Shown in pieces: positions 1-11,730 of a stretch of DNA of 64,000 bases. The notes under the pieces were generated by a model that ran no database searches, was not told where the DNA came from, and saw nothing but the letters and a program-made list of their open reading frames with translations. Each line of letters opens with the position of its first letter. Positions within the stretch are counted from its first letter, which is position 1. The stretch spans positions 52,979,037 to 53,043,036 of the forward strand of contig NC_057825.1 in the NCBI RefSeq assembly GCF_910594005.1. Direction: 5' to 3'. This DNA is from Cervus elaphus. Its lineage: Eukaryota > Chordata > Mammalia > Artiodactyla > Cervidae. A program made the position numbers and the translations under genes.

Positions 1-430
1 TTTAATCCTTGTAGAGGTAGATGGCAAGTGCCAATTTGTAGGCACTTAGTCAATTAGGAAATTGACATTTCCTAATAACCAAAAAGGATCAGTTACAGAT
101 GACCCACCAAGTTTGACTAGGTATTTTTCTGGATGTGGTCCCTCTGTGCTACCTCTTACCTCCTAAAGTAAAAGTGATACACTGACACAGTATTTTGATC
201 TGAACTCATCATTTCAGGACTCCACTTGCCTGATTGGGGAAAATGTTCAATTAGTGCTCTATAGAACTAACTGTGCATAAGTTATATTGAGTGAAAATAT
301 AAGAAGGATTATTGAGAAGACATAGACAGCTTCACAGATTAGTTTACTTGAGATGACTGTTAAAGAATGAGTGTGATTGCTGTAAAAGTAACAGGAATGC
401 TAATTCTGGGCAGAGGGAGTAGCCTGAGGC
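1..430. other. Unassigned AT-rich sequence
   Basis: I see no gene, RNA or recognisable repeat here. The sequence is ordinary AT-rich non-coding DNA with frequent stops in all frames. Confidence 0.5.
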
Positions 431-438
431 AAGGCATG

Positions 439-657
439 TGCATGCTTAGTCACTTAAGTTGTGTCCAACTCTGTGTGACGCTAAGGACTATAGCCCCAGA
501 CTCCTCTGCCCATAGGGATTATCCAAGCAAGAATACTACAGTGCATTGTTATGCTCCTCCAGGTGATCTTCCAGACCCAGGAATCAAACCCACATCTCTT
601 ATGTCTCCTCTATTGACAGGCAGGTTCTTTACCACTAGTAGCACCACCTGGGAAGTG
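439..657 (-). mobile_element. Bov-tA-type SINE, reverse
   Basis: The + strand reads the reverse complement of a Bov-tA. The BovB-derived body (GTGTCCAACTCT) comes first, then the tRNA-derived head with its B-box-like stretch, ending at CCACCTGGGAAG. It is diverged. The 8-bp flanks aaggcatg (431-438) and aaagcatg (658-665) differ at one base and are a plausible target-site duplication. An open frame at 367-666 runs through it and is not a gene. Confidence 0.85.
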
Positions 658-665
658 AAAGCATG

Positions 666-1200
666 AAAGCCAGAAAACACATGATTATTTAAAATTGTGA
701 TTAAAACACATTTGTATACATTTGAAGATGTGTTTGGAAGCTTGTTACATTGAAAAGCTAGTTTGCAACTCATAAACACCACTAGATCAATATTTTTCCT
801 ACCTTTATAAAGTCACAATAAAATTGGGTTAATGCATATTTTAGTTTTGTCATAGAGACCTGGAATACAGGATTGTGAAAAAATGAAGGTAGTAGGGTTA
901 ATGGGAAATTTTTTTTCTTTAATTGTAAGAAACAAAGGAGAGGTGTCTAGGATTCTACAAAGTGATAACATGTATGTAACCTACACATTCAGTGATAGAG
1001 AAAAATATGGAAGAAACCTACTGAGATGTGTTTCATTCATACTGTTCTACTGACTACCAAGTCCTTAAAACTTTCCAGTTACTATTCAAATCTCACCTAT
1101 CTCTGAAGAATCTTTCAATTCCATGTCTTCTGAATATAATGTCCTTTCTAACATTATCATTATTGTCTTTCAAATTAATTTAGTACCCCTAACATATTCC
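666..1200. other. Unassigned DNA, possible L2-like relic at the right end
   Basis: Most of the stretch is unassigned. About 1070-1200 (TTCAAATCTCACCTATCTCTGAAGA and on) faintly resembles an antisense L2 3' region. If that is right, the BovB at 1201 inserted into an L2 relic. The likeness is weak. Confidence 0.3.
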
Positions 1201-3340
1201 TACTGACCTTTTACAGTCCTGTGGCCACTGCTGAGTTTTCCAAAATTGCTGGCATATTGAGTGCAGCACTTTCACAGCATCATCTTTCAGGATATGTAAT
1301 AGCTTAACTGGAATTTCATCACATCCACTAGCTTTGTTCGAAGTGATGCTTTCTAAGGCCCACCTTACTTCACATTCCAGGTGTCTGGCTCTAGGTGAGT
1401 GATCACACTGTTGTGATTATCTGGGTCATAAAGATATTTTTGGACAGTTCTCCTGTGTATTCTTGCCACCTCTTCTTGATATCTTCTGCTTCTGTTGGGT
1501 CCATACCATTTCTGTCCTTTATCGAACCCATCTTTGCATGAAATATGCCCTTGATATCTATAATTTTCTTGAAGACATCTCTAGTCTTTCTCATTCTGTT
1601 GTTTCCTCTATTTCTTTGTATTGACCTCTGAGGAAGGCTATCTTATCTCTCCTGGCTATTCTTTGGAACTTGGCATTCAATGGGAATGTCTTTCCTTTTC
1701 TCCTTTGCTTTTCACTTCTCTTCTTTTCACAGCTATTTGTAAGGCCTCCTCAGACAACCATTTTGCCTTTTTGCATTTCTTTTCCATGGGGATGGTCTTG
1801 ATCCCTGTCTCCTGTACAATGTCATGAACCTCCGACCATAGTTCATCAGGCTCTCTGTCTATCAGATCTAGTCCCTTAAATCTATTTCTCACTTCCACTG
1901 TATAGTCATAAGGATTTTGATTTAGGTCATACCTGAATGGTCTAGTGGTTTTCTGTACTTTCTTCAGTTTAAGTCTGAATTTGGCAATAAGGAGTTCATG
2001 ATCTGAGCCACAATCAGCTTCCAGTCTTAATTTTGCTGACTGTATAGAGCAAAGAATGCTCAAACTACCACACAATTGCACTCATCTCACATGCTAGTAA
2101 GTTAATGCTCAAAATTCTCCAAGCCAGGCTTCAGCAATACATGGACCATGAACTTCCAGATGTTCAAGCTCGTTTTAGAAAAGGCAGGGGAACCAGAGAT
2201 CAAATTGCCAACATTCACTGAATCATCAAAAAAGCAAGAGAATTCCAGAAAAATATATATTTCTGCTTTATTGACTATGCCAAAGCCTTTGACTGTGTGG
2301 ATCACAATAAACTGTGGAAAATTCTGAAGGAGATGGGAATACCAGACCACCTGACCTGCGTCTTGAGAAACCTGTATGCAGGTCAGGAAGCAACAGTTAG
2401 AACTGGACATGGAATGACAGACTGGTTCCAAATAGGGGAAGGAGTATGTCAAGGCTATATATTGTCACCCTGCTTATTTAACTTACGTGCAGAGTACATC
2501 ATGAGAAATGCTGGGCTGGAAGAAACACAAGCTGGAATCAAGATTGCCGGGAGAATCAGATATGCAGAAGACAACACCCTTATGGCAGAAAGTGAAGGTG
2601 AACTGAAAAGCCTCTTGATGAAAGTGAAAGAGGAGAGTGAAAAAGTTGGCTTAAAGCTTAACATTTGGAAAACTAAAATCATGGTATCTGGTCCCATCAA
2701 CTCATGGGAAATAGATGGGGAGACAGTGGAAACAGTGTCAGGCTTTACTTTTCTGGGCTCCAAAATCACTGCAGATGTTGACTTCAGCCATGAAATTAAA
2801 AGATGCTTACTCCTTGGAAAGAAAGTGATGACCAACCTAGATAGCATGTCAAAAAGCAGAGACATTACTTTGCCAACAAAGGTCCATCTGGTCAAGACTA
2901 TGGTTTTTCCAGTGGTCATGTATGGATGTGAGAGTTGGACTGTAAAGAAAGCTGAGCACCGAAAAATTGATGCTTTTGAACTGTTGGAGGAGACTCTTCA
3001 GAGTCCCCTGGACTGCAAGGAGATCCAACCAGTCCATCCTAAAGGAGATCAGTCCTGGGTATTCATTGGAAGGACTGATGCTGAAGCTGAAACTCCAGTA
3101 CTTTGGGTACCTCATGGAAGAGTTGACTTACTGGAAAAGACCCTGATGCTGGGAGGGATTTGGGGTAGGAGGAGAAAGGGACGACAGAGGATGAGATGGC
3201 TAGATGGCATCACCGACTGGATGGACATGAGTTTGAGTAAACTCCGGGAGTCTGTGATAGACAGGGAGGCCTGGCGTGCCGAGATTCATCGGATCGCAAA
3301 GAGTCGGACAGTACTGAGCGACTGAACTGAACTGAACTGA
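1201..3340. mobile_element. BovB (RTE LINE) with 5' inversion
   Basis: This is one BovB insertion in two parts. Positions 1201-2050 read on the minus strand and cover the end of the endonuclease region, the linker and the first part of the reverse transcriptase (RT). Positions 2051-3340 read on the plus strand and resume in the RT only about 30 bases downstream of where the inverted part stops, then run to the normal BovB 3' end with GAACTGA repeats. An inverted 5' segment abutting its own 3' continuation is the layout produced by twin priming. The short word aacatat flanks both ends (1191-1197, 3340-3346) and is only weak TSD evidence. Confidence 0.88.
2297..3325 (+). pseudogene. BovB reverse transcriptase, C-terminal part, inactive
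   Basis: The open frame of about 342 codons covers the RT palm, thumb and C-terminal region. It begins inside the domain (MDHNKLWKILKEM) and has no true start. The catalytic YADD motif reads YAED at residues 89-92, and four codons just before it are missing relative to other copies here. The conserved GVRQGC is GVCQGY (residues 49-54). Around residues 228-275 the reading shifts into another frame and then returns, so two small indels compensate. The C-terminus (WLDGITD to LSD) is back in frame. A mutated palm aspartate pair means no activity is expected. Confidence 0.85.
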
Positions 3341-4167
3341 ACATATCTGTTTGATACATAACACCATGCACATATCAAAGAATGTCAGAGGACAACATCT
3401 TATTTTTGTAACCATACTAAAACGTATTAAGGAAATAAAAAGCAATGGTTGCTTTAAATATAACCTTGTAGCATATTAAGACTTGATCAAATACTTGTTT
3501 AGTAATAAAGATTACAGAGAATTTAGAAAGTAATATTGTAGTTCTCAGTCTATTGCATGTTTTAATGCAGATAATTTTAAAAAACGACACCTACAGCAAA
3601 TTAATACCAAGAAGGAAAAAAAAAATTAAATGGCATTTAATTTTAGAAAGAAGGATAAAACCTTAGAAAATTTTCCAAATAGTTTAGAATTTTATTCAAA
3701 AAAATTATATACCTTCTTACAACTGAATGGAATGAAGCTACATAAGTTTCAGGATCACGACCTTCTTTATTTATTAATTTTTTTTTCTCCCTATCGGTTA
3801 GAATGACTCATCCCCCCACCCCACCCCCACCTCCCGCCACCCCGCTTTCCAGTGTGTGGAGCTCATTTGTGTATGTACTTTTATTTGATGCGTAGTTACA
3901 TGAGAAGAAGTCAGGACAGGTATCATTATTACAATCTTTCAGTATGAGAAAATCAGATAGTTCTTCAAATTCGTACATCTACCGAGAAAGATACATGCTA
4001 AAACAGAACTCAGATTTTCTGTATTTTGAATGACTTTTTTCCCTTAAAGCAAGAAAGTAAACTCAACATTTAATATAGATTGCTAACAAAATAATAATAA
4101 TAATTTTGAACTAAACTCTCAATTAATCTGACGTTTTGAGTAAACACACACCCCACCCATTAAACAG
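3341..4167. other. Unassigned AT-rich DNA with a C-rich tract
   Basis: No gene or named repeat is seen. A C-rich run at about 3812-3845 (several C4-C6 tracts separated by A, T or G) could form a G-quadruplex on the minus strand. Confidence 0.45.
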
Positions 4168-4744
4168 ATCATTGCAGATGGTGACTACAACCATGAAACG
4201 AAAAAACACTTACTCCTTGGAAGGAAAGTTATGACCAACCTAGACAGCATATTAAAAAGCAGAGACATTACTTTGCCAACAAAGGTTCATCTAGTCAAGG
4301 CTATGGTTTTTCCAGTGGTCATGTACGGATGTGAGAGTTGGACTATAAAGAAAGCTGAGCACCGAAGAATTGATACTTTTGAACTGTGGTGTTAGAGAAG
4401 ACTCTTGAGAGTCTCTTGGACTGCAAGGAGATCCAACCAGTCCATCGTAAAGGAGATCAGTCCTGGGTGTTCTTTGGAAGGACTGATGCTGAAGCTGAAA
4501 CTCCAATACTTTGGCCACCTCATGTGAAGAGCTGAGTTATTTGAAAAGACCCTGATGGTGGGAAAGATTGAGGGCAGGAGGAGAAGGGGATGGCAGATGT
4601 TAAGATGGTTGGATGGCATCACCGACTCAATGGACATGGGTTTGGGTGGACTCCAGGAGTTGGTGATGGACAAGGAGGCCTGGCGTGCTGAGATTCATGA
4701 GGTCACAAAGACTCAGACATGGCTGAGCAACTGAACTGAACTGA
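4168..4744 (+). mobile_element. BovB 3' end, 5'-truncated, forward
   Basis: About 580 bases begin at the RT thumb region (GCAGATGGTGACTACAACC) and end in the usual GAACTGAACTGA tail. The frame is broken by a TAG in the conserved tryptophan/cysteine segment near 4394. The copy is clearly separate from the one ending at 3340. I did not find a convincing TSD. Confidence 0.88.
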
Positions 4745-5044
4745 TACAAAAAATATGAAAATATTGTATCTAGAAAAAAAATACCATTAAAATTTTGTGC
4801 CATATCCCCTCCACAAGTTTTCTTACATATGTTGTTTTCTGAATAATGAGAGTTAACAAAATAGTAAACAGAAGATTTAGAAAGAATATCACCATTCTGT
4901 CAGCTTTACTGATGCCATGATGAAACAGTGTGAGCTTTATTTATTTCTTAATGAGATGAATTCAATATTAATATTAGTAGCTTATTTTCCTCCAGTTTTG
5001 GTGACTGGATAAGCTCATTTTTGAAGAATTACATAGGCAAAGTG

Positions 5045-5046
<2 letters not shown>

Positions 5047-5079
<33 letters not shown>
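5047..5079. repeat. (TA)n microsatellite
   Basis: An uninterrupted TA dinucleotide run of about 16 units, likely variable in length between individuals. Confidence 0.95.
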
Positions 5080-5083
<4 letters not shown>

Positions 5084-5491
5084 TCCATCAATTATTTGTC
5101 CAACATATATTAAGTGAATACCCACCAGATGAAAGACACTCTACTACACACATGTAATACAAGGAAAAGAACCTGAGATGATTCCATCTGTAGTGGAACT
5201 TTATTTCCTACCTTTCAAGTATATTTTGTCACAACTCTCCCCTACTCATTTCTATTTGATTAAAAATATTGGACTCATAAATTTAGGGAGAAAGTAATCT
5301 GACAAATTAATTGTTATTTCTGTGGTTATAAATCATGTATCCTTAAATATTTAAATTGTATACATGCAACTTTTCCTATGCAGCAATAACTAATGCTTTT
5401 TGGGGGTGCTCTAGATATATTTCTTAAGTGACTGAACACCAATATATTCCTTAAAAAGAAAGAAAATTCAGCCTTAACTCTATGTACATGT

Positions 5492-5609
5492 ATTCTCCTA
5501 ATGTAACATCAAATAATAGATTATTATAATATTTAGCTCTATAGACACATATTCTCCTAATGTAGCATCAAATAATAGATTATTATAATATTTAGCTCTA
5601 TAGACACAT
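5492..5609. repeat. 59-bp tandem duplication
   Basis: Two head-to-tail copies of a 59-bp unit occupy 5492-5550 and 5551-5609. They differ at one base (GTAACATC versus GTAGCATC). The bases just before the first copy resemble the end of the unit, so a worn third partial copy is possible. The unit is not a transposon I recognise. Confidence 0.95.
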
Positions 5610-5921
5610 GCTATTAAAGGCATGTGGCCCTTCTAAAAGCCAGCTGTTGCACTGCTATGAGGTTTCTATGATGGCAGATGAGAGGCATACACACTGCTAC
5701 TTTCAGTACAAGATCCAAGTTGGGGATACTTGATCTCATCATTGTTCTTCCCATTTGGGGCTCAACTCAAAAATTCTGAAAGATTTTTTTCAACAAAGTA
5801 AGCTTAGCAGTCACTTTAATCCATTCTGGCCAATAAAATGAAATCTATTTGATCCCTCTTGAATAAATAATAATTTTAACATAAAATTAGTTATTGTCTT
5901 CCTATTTCCCATCTGTTTGAT

Positions 5922-5942
5922 TGTTATTATTATTATTATTTT
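5922..5942. repeat. (ATT)n microsatellite
   Basis: A short run of six to seven ATT trinucleotides. Confidence 0.85.
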
Positions 5943-6091
5943 CAGAATCTGGCACTTCATTATTAATTTGTTAGTAAATCATATGCTTTTTTTTTTTTCC
6001 TGGCCAGCATACAGTACAGTAATATATGTTCCATGTTGATATTAAAAAACTCAAATGAACAGCTTTTTGCTGTGCATTAAGTATATGTTGA

Positions 6092-6325
6092 GGGCTTCCC
6101 TGGTGGCTCAGGGGTAAAGAATCCACATGCAATGCAGACCACTGCTGCCAATGCAGGAGACATGAGTTTTATCCCTGGGTCAGGAAGATTCACTGGAGAA
6201 GAAACTGGCAACCCACTCTAGTATTTGTGCCTGAGAAATCCCATGGATAGAGGAGCCTGGAGGTTTACAGTCTGTGAGGTTGAAAAGAGTTGGACACAAC
6301 TTAATGACCAACAACCACCACCACC
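6092..6325 (+). mobile_element. Bov-tA SINE, forward
   Basis: The tRNA-derived head starts at GGGCTTCCCTGGTGGCTCAG, followed by the GGAAGATTCACTGGAGAAG linker and a BovB-derived body ending near GTTGGACACAACTTA. Flanks aagtatatgttga (6079-6091) and aagcatgtattga (6326-6338) agree at 10 of 13 bases, and all three differences are transitions, so they are a likely aged TSD. Confidence 0.92.
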
Positions 6326-6543
6326 AAGCATGTATTGAAAATTGAGTTCCATTTTTGTCATCAGCTATCAGATTCTGGGGGGAACATATGAATAGACTTT
6401 ATCTCATTAAAAGACTAAAATGAATTTTAGGGTCTAAATTTTGTAAAAGTTCAAAGATGGGAAACATACTTTGATGTTAATATTTTCAGAGACAAATATT
6501 TCAAAATTTCAAATTTAAATATGTTATTTAAAATAGACTTGGG

Positions 6544-7000
6544 GAGTTCTAATGAGATGGATGAAACTGGAGCCCATTATACAGAGTGAAGTAAGCCAGA
6601 AAGATAAACATCAATATAGTATACTAACGCATATATATAGAATTTAAAAAGATGGTAACAGTAACCCTATATGCAAAACAGAAAAAGAGACACAGATGTA
6701 CAGAACAGACTTTTAGACTCTGAGGGAGAAGGCAAGGGTGGGATGTTCTGAGAGAACAGCATTGGAACAAGTATACTATCAAGGGTGAAACAGATCACCA
6801 GCCCAGATTGGATGCAGGAGACAAGTGCTCAGGGCTGGTGCACTGGGAAGACCCAGAGGGATGGGATGGAGAGGGAGGCAGGAGGGGGGATTGGGATGGT
6901 GAACACATGTAAATCCATGGCTGACTCATGTCAATGTATGGCAAAAACCACTAAAAAAAAATAATAATTATAAAATAAAATCCCTTGGAATTTCAAAAAA
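6544..7000 (+). mobile_element. L1 3' end, 5'-truncated, forward, with TSD
   Basis: The sequence matches the end of ruminant L1: the final ORF2 codons (AATGAGATGGATGAAACTGG), then the GA-rich 3' UTR and an A-rich tail. It is flanked by a perfect 13-bp duplication, aaatagacttggg, at 6531-6543 and 7001-7013. The left target reads TT/AAAATAG, the preferred L1 endonuclease site. Only about 457 bases were copied. Confidence 0.9.
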
Positions 7001-7013
7001 AAATAGACTTGGG

Positions 7014-8953
7014 AAGGTTGGTAAATTTTTAATTTTCTGGAAAGGTAATAGAGCAGGGTTGATGGTTAAGGAAAGCTAATTTCTGTAAAAATGAAAAAAA
7101 AAAGAAAAACAAGAAGAAATAAGAGAAGTCATTTATTCCACATTCACTTGGGGATTGCTCTGGTTATAACCTAGGTGGTAAGGTTTACCTTATTTATAAA
7201 AATTTTGGGAAACATAGAAAAATTGTATCCACTTTTTTTGTGATTAAAGTAATTCATTCATTTGTTATTCACTTAATCTATATGCACCCTGAAAATATGG
7301 ATTTAGGTGAAATTAGATAACATGAATTAAATATCCTTGAATAATGGACATAGAAGCAAAATGTTCTGAGTGATTACTCTTGGCCAGATACTGTTAAGTA
7401 CCTTTATACATTATCTGTATCCTCATAACAGATGGAGAATTTGAGGACTAGAGAGATTAAATGGCAATGATCATGATCATATAATTAGTAACTGGCAAAA
7501 CCTGAGGTGGATTTTATGTTATAGTGATTAAAAAAGTATCATAGGATGAAGTGTTGAATTAAGAAGCTCTTTTCTTGTTTTGAATCACATTTAGTCTTGT
7601 TCATAGTCTGAGTGACCTCATGTGAGCATCTTCTTTTCTTCCACTCATCATCAGCAGTCACCTATTTCAACCCACTGTTTGTCCTTGTGTGTCAAAATCC
7701 AATGTTAATCATGTATCACTCCAAGAAAACAGCACTTCATTTGTTGTAGCTGATTATCATGACCACATAACATCCAAAGGAATTATCAGGGGTGAAGGAA
7801 AAATGTAAGCACTTTATTTTAGGAGAGTGGACTGTTGGAATGATTTGTTTTTTAAAAAAGGATTCTAAGGATTTGGCTGTGCTGTTGTATTTCAAGCTTA
7901 TTAAAATTTGTATAAAGGGTAAAAGTTTTCAAGCATATTTTATAAGCTAGTTTTTATATTAATAGAAATATATTTACAAAAATCAGTATCAAATCAGTGT
8001 TTCCTTTTTATAAACTTGTGATTTTTAAAGTTATATTGTTAATAATTTTACTATAAGATTTTGGTGGATTAGTTATATTCAAAGAAGAAATTAAATTTTA
8101 TTAGAAAAAGAATTAAAAGATCATTTTACAGAATTTAAATTTAGGATCTGTCCCTAACAGTATTTGGGAAAGTTCTGTGATGTCATGTGTAGGTTTCTTT
8201 TTTTTTTTTTTTAACCTGCCTCAAAAATCTCTATGATCCATATTCATATTTTTCCCCTAGGGAAGAGAATCCATTAAAAATAACTTTTACTAATATTTTG
8301 AAGAAATTCTTGATGAAAGTGGTTTATTAAATTTTAGATAATATTTTTAATTTGAAATATTTTATAAATTCAGTTATCATATCTTGAGGTGATAAATTCA
8401 ACAAGGCTATAACCCTTGTTATATAAAAATTTGTTTTGTTGAACCTTCAATTTTTAAGACAATTTAGATAGGGCTATTCAAGATATTTTTTCCTGATATG
8501 ACATGAAAACATGCTTAATTTTGTGAATGTCAAATCAATGGCAAGGATGCTAAGAGGCATAATATTTTGAGCTGAATATTATTAAAAAAAAAAAAGAAGT
8601 CTCAGAAATGTACTATTCAAAATTTAGCCTTATTTAAAAGCTAATTTTTTCCAGATGCTTACCCTTTAAACAGGAGATGTCACAGCTTTAAAAGACAAAT
8701 AATTGAAATTATCTACATTAAATAATTCCTGAATAAACATAAAGACAAAAGTTGTGATTGATTAAATGAGTAACACCAAATCGTAACAAGCTTATGGCAA
8801 ACCTTAAAATTCAGTTATTCTAACAACTCCTATCTCAATTTCACACTTTCCAGGAAAGCCAAACATTTTTCATTATTCAGTCTGTGCTTAGAAAGCAACA
8901 TATTTTTGCTCATCACTGAGGTCAATTCAGTTGTTTAATTATATATGTATAAT
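7014..8953. other. Unassigned AT-rich DNA with a MIR relic
   Basis: Apart from the MIR at about 7370-7510 and poly-A or poly-T runs near 8195-8214 and 8583-8595, I see nothing recognisable in this 1.9 kb. Confidence 0.4.
7370..7510 (-). mobile_element. MIR SINE relic, reverse
   Basis: The order of blocks matches an antisense MIR: CCAGATACTGTTAAGTACC, then ATTATCTGTATCCTCATAA, then AGATGGAGAATTTGAGGAC, then TTAGTAACTGGCAAAACCTG. Divergence is high, as expected for this ancient mammalian family. Confidence 0.7.
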
Positions 8954-8966
8954 AAATATAACTATA

Positions 8967-9193
8967 GATTCCCCTGGTGGCTCAGATGGTAAATAATCTG
9001 CTTGCTATTCAGGAGACCTGAGTTCAAACCCTGGGTTGGGAAGATCCTCTGGAGAAGGGAATGGCTACCCCTTCCAGTATTCTTGCCTGGAGAATTTGAT
9101 GGACAGAAGAGCCTTGTGGGCTACATCCAACAGAGTTGCAAAGAGTCAGACATGATTGAGAGACTAACACTTTAACTTTTTCACTTTTAATAT
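8967..9193 (+). mobile_element. Bov-tA SINE, forward
   Basis: The head CCCCTGGTGGCTCAGATGG, the GGTTGGGAAGATCCTCTGG linker and a body ending CAGACATGATTGAGAG are all present. Candidate TSDs aaatataactata (8954-8966) and aaatatacctata (9194-9206) match at 12 of 13 positions. Confidence 0.9.
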
Positions 9194-9206
9194 AAATATA
9201 CCTATA

Positions 9207-10179
9207 AATATGACTATAAATATACAGTTAAATATGTTTATAGGATTATATGCATATAGTTTTCCTGCAGAACACTCTTGAGATCAAGTCATAAGAGCTG
9301 AATGACATTCAAGATGTAGAATTTCATTTCATGATGTGTCTCATTCCCTAACATCCTGCATAGCATATAATACATTTTTAACCGAAGGTACATATTTATT
9401 TGAAAAAGGCAGAACAATTATTTTGTTCCATTTTCCTTTGTTCTGTTTGAATATATAAAGGAAGCAGAATGAAAGATTTTTTTGTGAGCAACCTGCTCAG
9501 AAAACAGTACAATGTGTTATCTAGAAGCACATAAAGTGAACTACTTTAAGCTGATAAGAGCCATGATCCTATAAAAAGAAATGTCCTCTTAAAATGCCAA
9601 GATTAATTTTATTTGTTCAAATTATAATTAAAAATAATCAATTCACAAGAGTGTCAGCTTTATCACATATTTATTTTATAGCACCAGGCACTACTTACTA
9701 AGCATTCCATTTTGCAGTGCCATCAAAAACTTCCTTTAAATATGTACATAATTGTTTTGTATTAAACAACGTTGGCATTTCAAATCTATAATTTGGGGTT
9801 AAAAATTAATTTAAAAATTCGGTAGTAATTTCCTTAAAATAAAAATGAACAAGGAAACAAACTCAGAAATTTTATTTTATGTCTTCTGTGAGTTCCATGA
9901 TAAAGTAATTATGCAATCAGTAATTAATCACTTCTAGTGAACAATGAAGTTATTATAATTCTGGAAAATAATGCATTCTGCTTAAATTATTGAATAATAG
10001 CCAATGGAGCTTAGTACAAACATTGAGAAAATAAAGATGAGACAATGAAAATAAGGCATGATCCTGCAGAAAAGTAAATTAATATGTAAATTACTGTATG
10101 TGATTTCTGGATATACATTAAAATTGAACAAATATTGATAAAGAAGTTTCAGTTGAGTTTCCTTTTAGGCCCATAGATG
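9207..10179. other. Unassigned AT-rich DNA
   Basis: I see no gene or repeat family in this stretch of nearly 1 kb. Confidence 0.4.
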
Positions 10180-10320
10180 TACATGACCAAGATAACCGCG
10201 ATGGTGTGATCACTCACCTAGAGCCAGACATCTTGGAGTGTAGAAAGCATCACTACGAACAAAGCTAGTTGAGGTGATAGAATTCCATCTGAGCTATTTC
10301 AAATATTAAAAGATGAAGCT

Positions 10321-10650
10321 GTGAAAGTGCTGCACTCAATATACCAACAAACTTGGAAAACTCAGCAGTGGGCACAGGACTGGAAAATATCAGTTTTAAT
10401 TACAATCTCAGAGAAAAGCAATGCTAAAGAATGTTCAAACTACCACGCAGTTGCACTCATCTCCCATGCTAGCAAAGTAATGCTCAAAATTCTCCAAGTT
10501 GGGCTTCAACAATACATGAACTGGGTACTTCTAGTTATTCAAGCTGGATTTAGAAAAGGCAGAGGAAACAAAGATCAAATTGCCAACATCTGTTGGACCA
10601 TAGAGAAAGCAAGAGAATTCCAGAAAAAATATCTATTTCTGCTTCACTGA
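10321..10650 (+). pseudogene. BovB RT fingers region, frameshifted
   Basis: About 109 codons cover the RT region from KVLHSIYQQ through GFRKGRGNKDQIANICW. The frame ends at a TGA after FLLH because of an extra base in an A run. The next conserved block, the motif-A aspartates in DYAKSFDCVD, continues in another frame at about 10648-10680. The start codon is internal to the domain and is not authentic. Confidence 0.8.
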
Positions 10651-10837
10651 CTATGCCAAATCATTTGACTGTGTGGATCACAACAAACTGTGGAAAATTC
10701 TGAAAAAGATGGGAATACCAGACTGCCTTACCTACCACCTGAGAAGCCTGTATCCAGGTCAAGAAGCAACAGTTAGAAGCAGACATGGAACAATGGACTA
10801 GTTCCAAATTGGGAAAGGAGTACGTCAAGGCTGTATA

Positions 10838-11707
10838 TTGTCACTGTGCTTATTTCACTTATATACAGAGTACATCATGAGAAACACTGGGCTGGATGAA
10901 GCTCAAGCCAGAATGAAGACTGCCTGGAGAAATATCAGTAAACTCAGATATGCAGATGACACTACCCTTATGGCAGAAAATGAAGAAGAATTAAAGAACC
11001 TCTTGATGAAAGTGAAAGAGGAAAGGAAAAATTGTGGCTTAAAACTCAACATTCAGAAAACTAAGATCATGGCATCCAGTCCCATCACTTCATGGCAAAT
11101 AGATATGAAAACAATGGAAACAGTGACAGACTTTATTTATCTGAGCTCCAAAATCACTGCAGATGGTGACTGCAGCTATGAAATGAAAAGATGCTTACTC
11201 CTTGGAAGAAAAGCTATGACCAATCTAGACAGCATATTAAAAACCAGAGACATTACTTTGCCAATAAAGGTCCATCTAGTCAAGGCTATGGTTTTTTCAG
11301 TAGTCATGTATGGATGTGAGAGTTGGACCATAAAGAAAGCTGAATACCAAAGAATTGATGCTTTTGAACTGTGGTGTTGGAGAAGACTCTCGAGTGTCCC
11401 TTGGACTGCAAAGAGATCCACCCAGTTGATCCTAAAGGAAATCAGTCCTGAATATTCATTGGAAGGACTGAGGCTAAAGCTGAAGCTCCAATACTTTGGT
11501 CACCTGATGCGAAGAACCGACTCACTAGAAAACACCCCGATGTTGGAAAAAGATTCAAGGCAGGAGGAGAAGGGGACGACAGAGCTGATATGGTTGGATG
11601 GCATTACTAACTCAATGTATATAAGTTTGGGCAAGCTCTGGGAGATCATGAACGACAGAGAAGCCAGGTGTGCTGCAGTCCATGAGGTCACAACGTGTCG
11701 TACATGA
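10838..11707 (+). pseudogene. BovB RT palm to C-terminus, fragment
   Basis: This 289-codon frame keeps an intact YADD motif at residues 38-41, followed by the thumb (LLMKVKEE, LNIQKTKIM) and the C-terminal region (YGCESWT, WCWRRL, LKLQYFGHLMRR). It is separated from motif A and the fingers by frameshifts and a TAG near 10799, so no complete RT can be made. It is the longest single RT-derived frame in this element. Confidence 0.85.
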
Positions 11708-11730
11708 CTGAGCAACTGAACAACAACAAT

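Larger units (their letters stand above)
4745..6078. other. Unassigned AT-rich DNA with simple repeats
   Basis: This stretch holds a TA dinucleotide repeat, a 59-bp tandem duplication and an ATT repeat, listed separately. I see no gene or transposon in the rest. Confidence 0.45.
10180..11730 (+). mobile_element. BovB, 5'-truncated, forward, 1.55 kb
   Basis: The copy starts in the linker just before the RT (GATGGTGTGATCACTCACC) and runs to the BovB 3' end near 11725. A deletion of about 17 bases at 10240 and a single extra A near 10627 break the frame. The endonuclease and 5' UTR are absent. No clear TSD was found. Confidence 0.93.

Noticed and set aside
2297..3325. A 342-codon open frame as a possible host gene
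   Set aside because: The protein is BovB reverse transcriptase with a mutated catalytic motif and an internal start. The same applies to 10838-11707, 27025-27864 and 29159-29812.
6092..6170. tRNA genes at the SINE heads
   Set aside because: The tRNA-derived heads are decayed, lack a complete cloverleaf, and are fused to BovB-derived bodies. The same holds for every Bov-tA and CHR copy.
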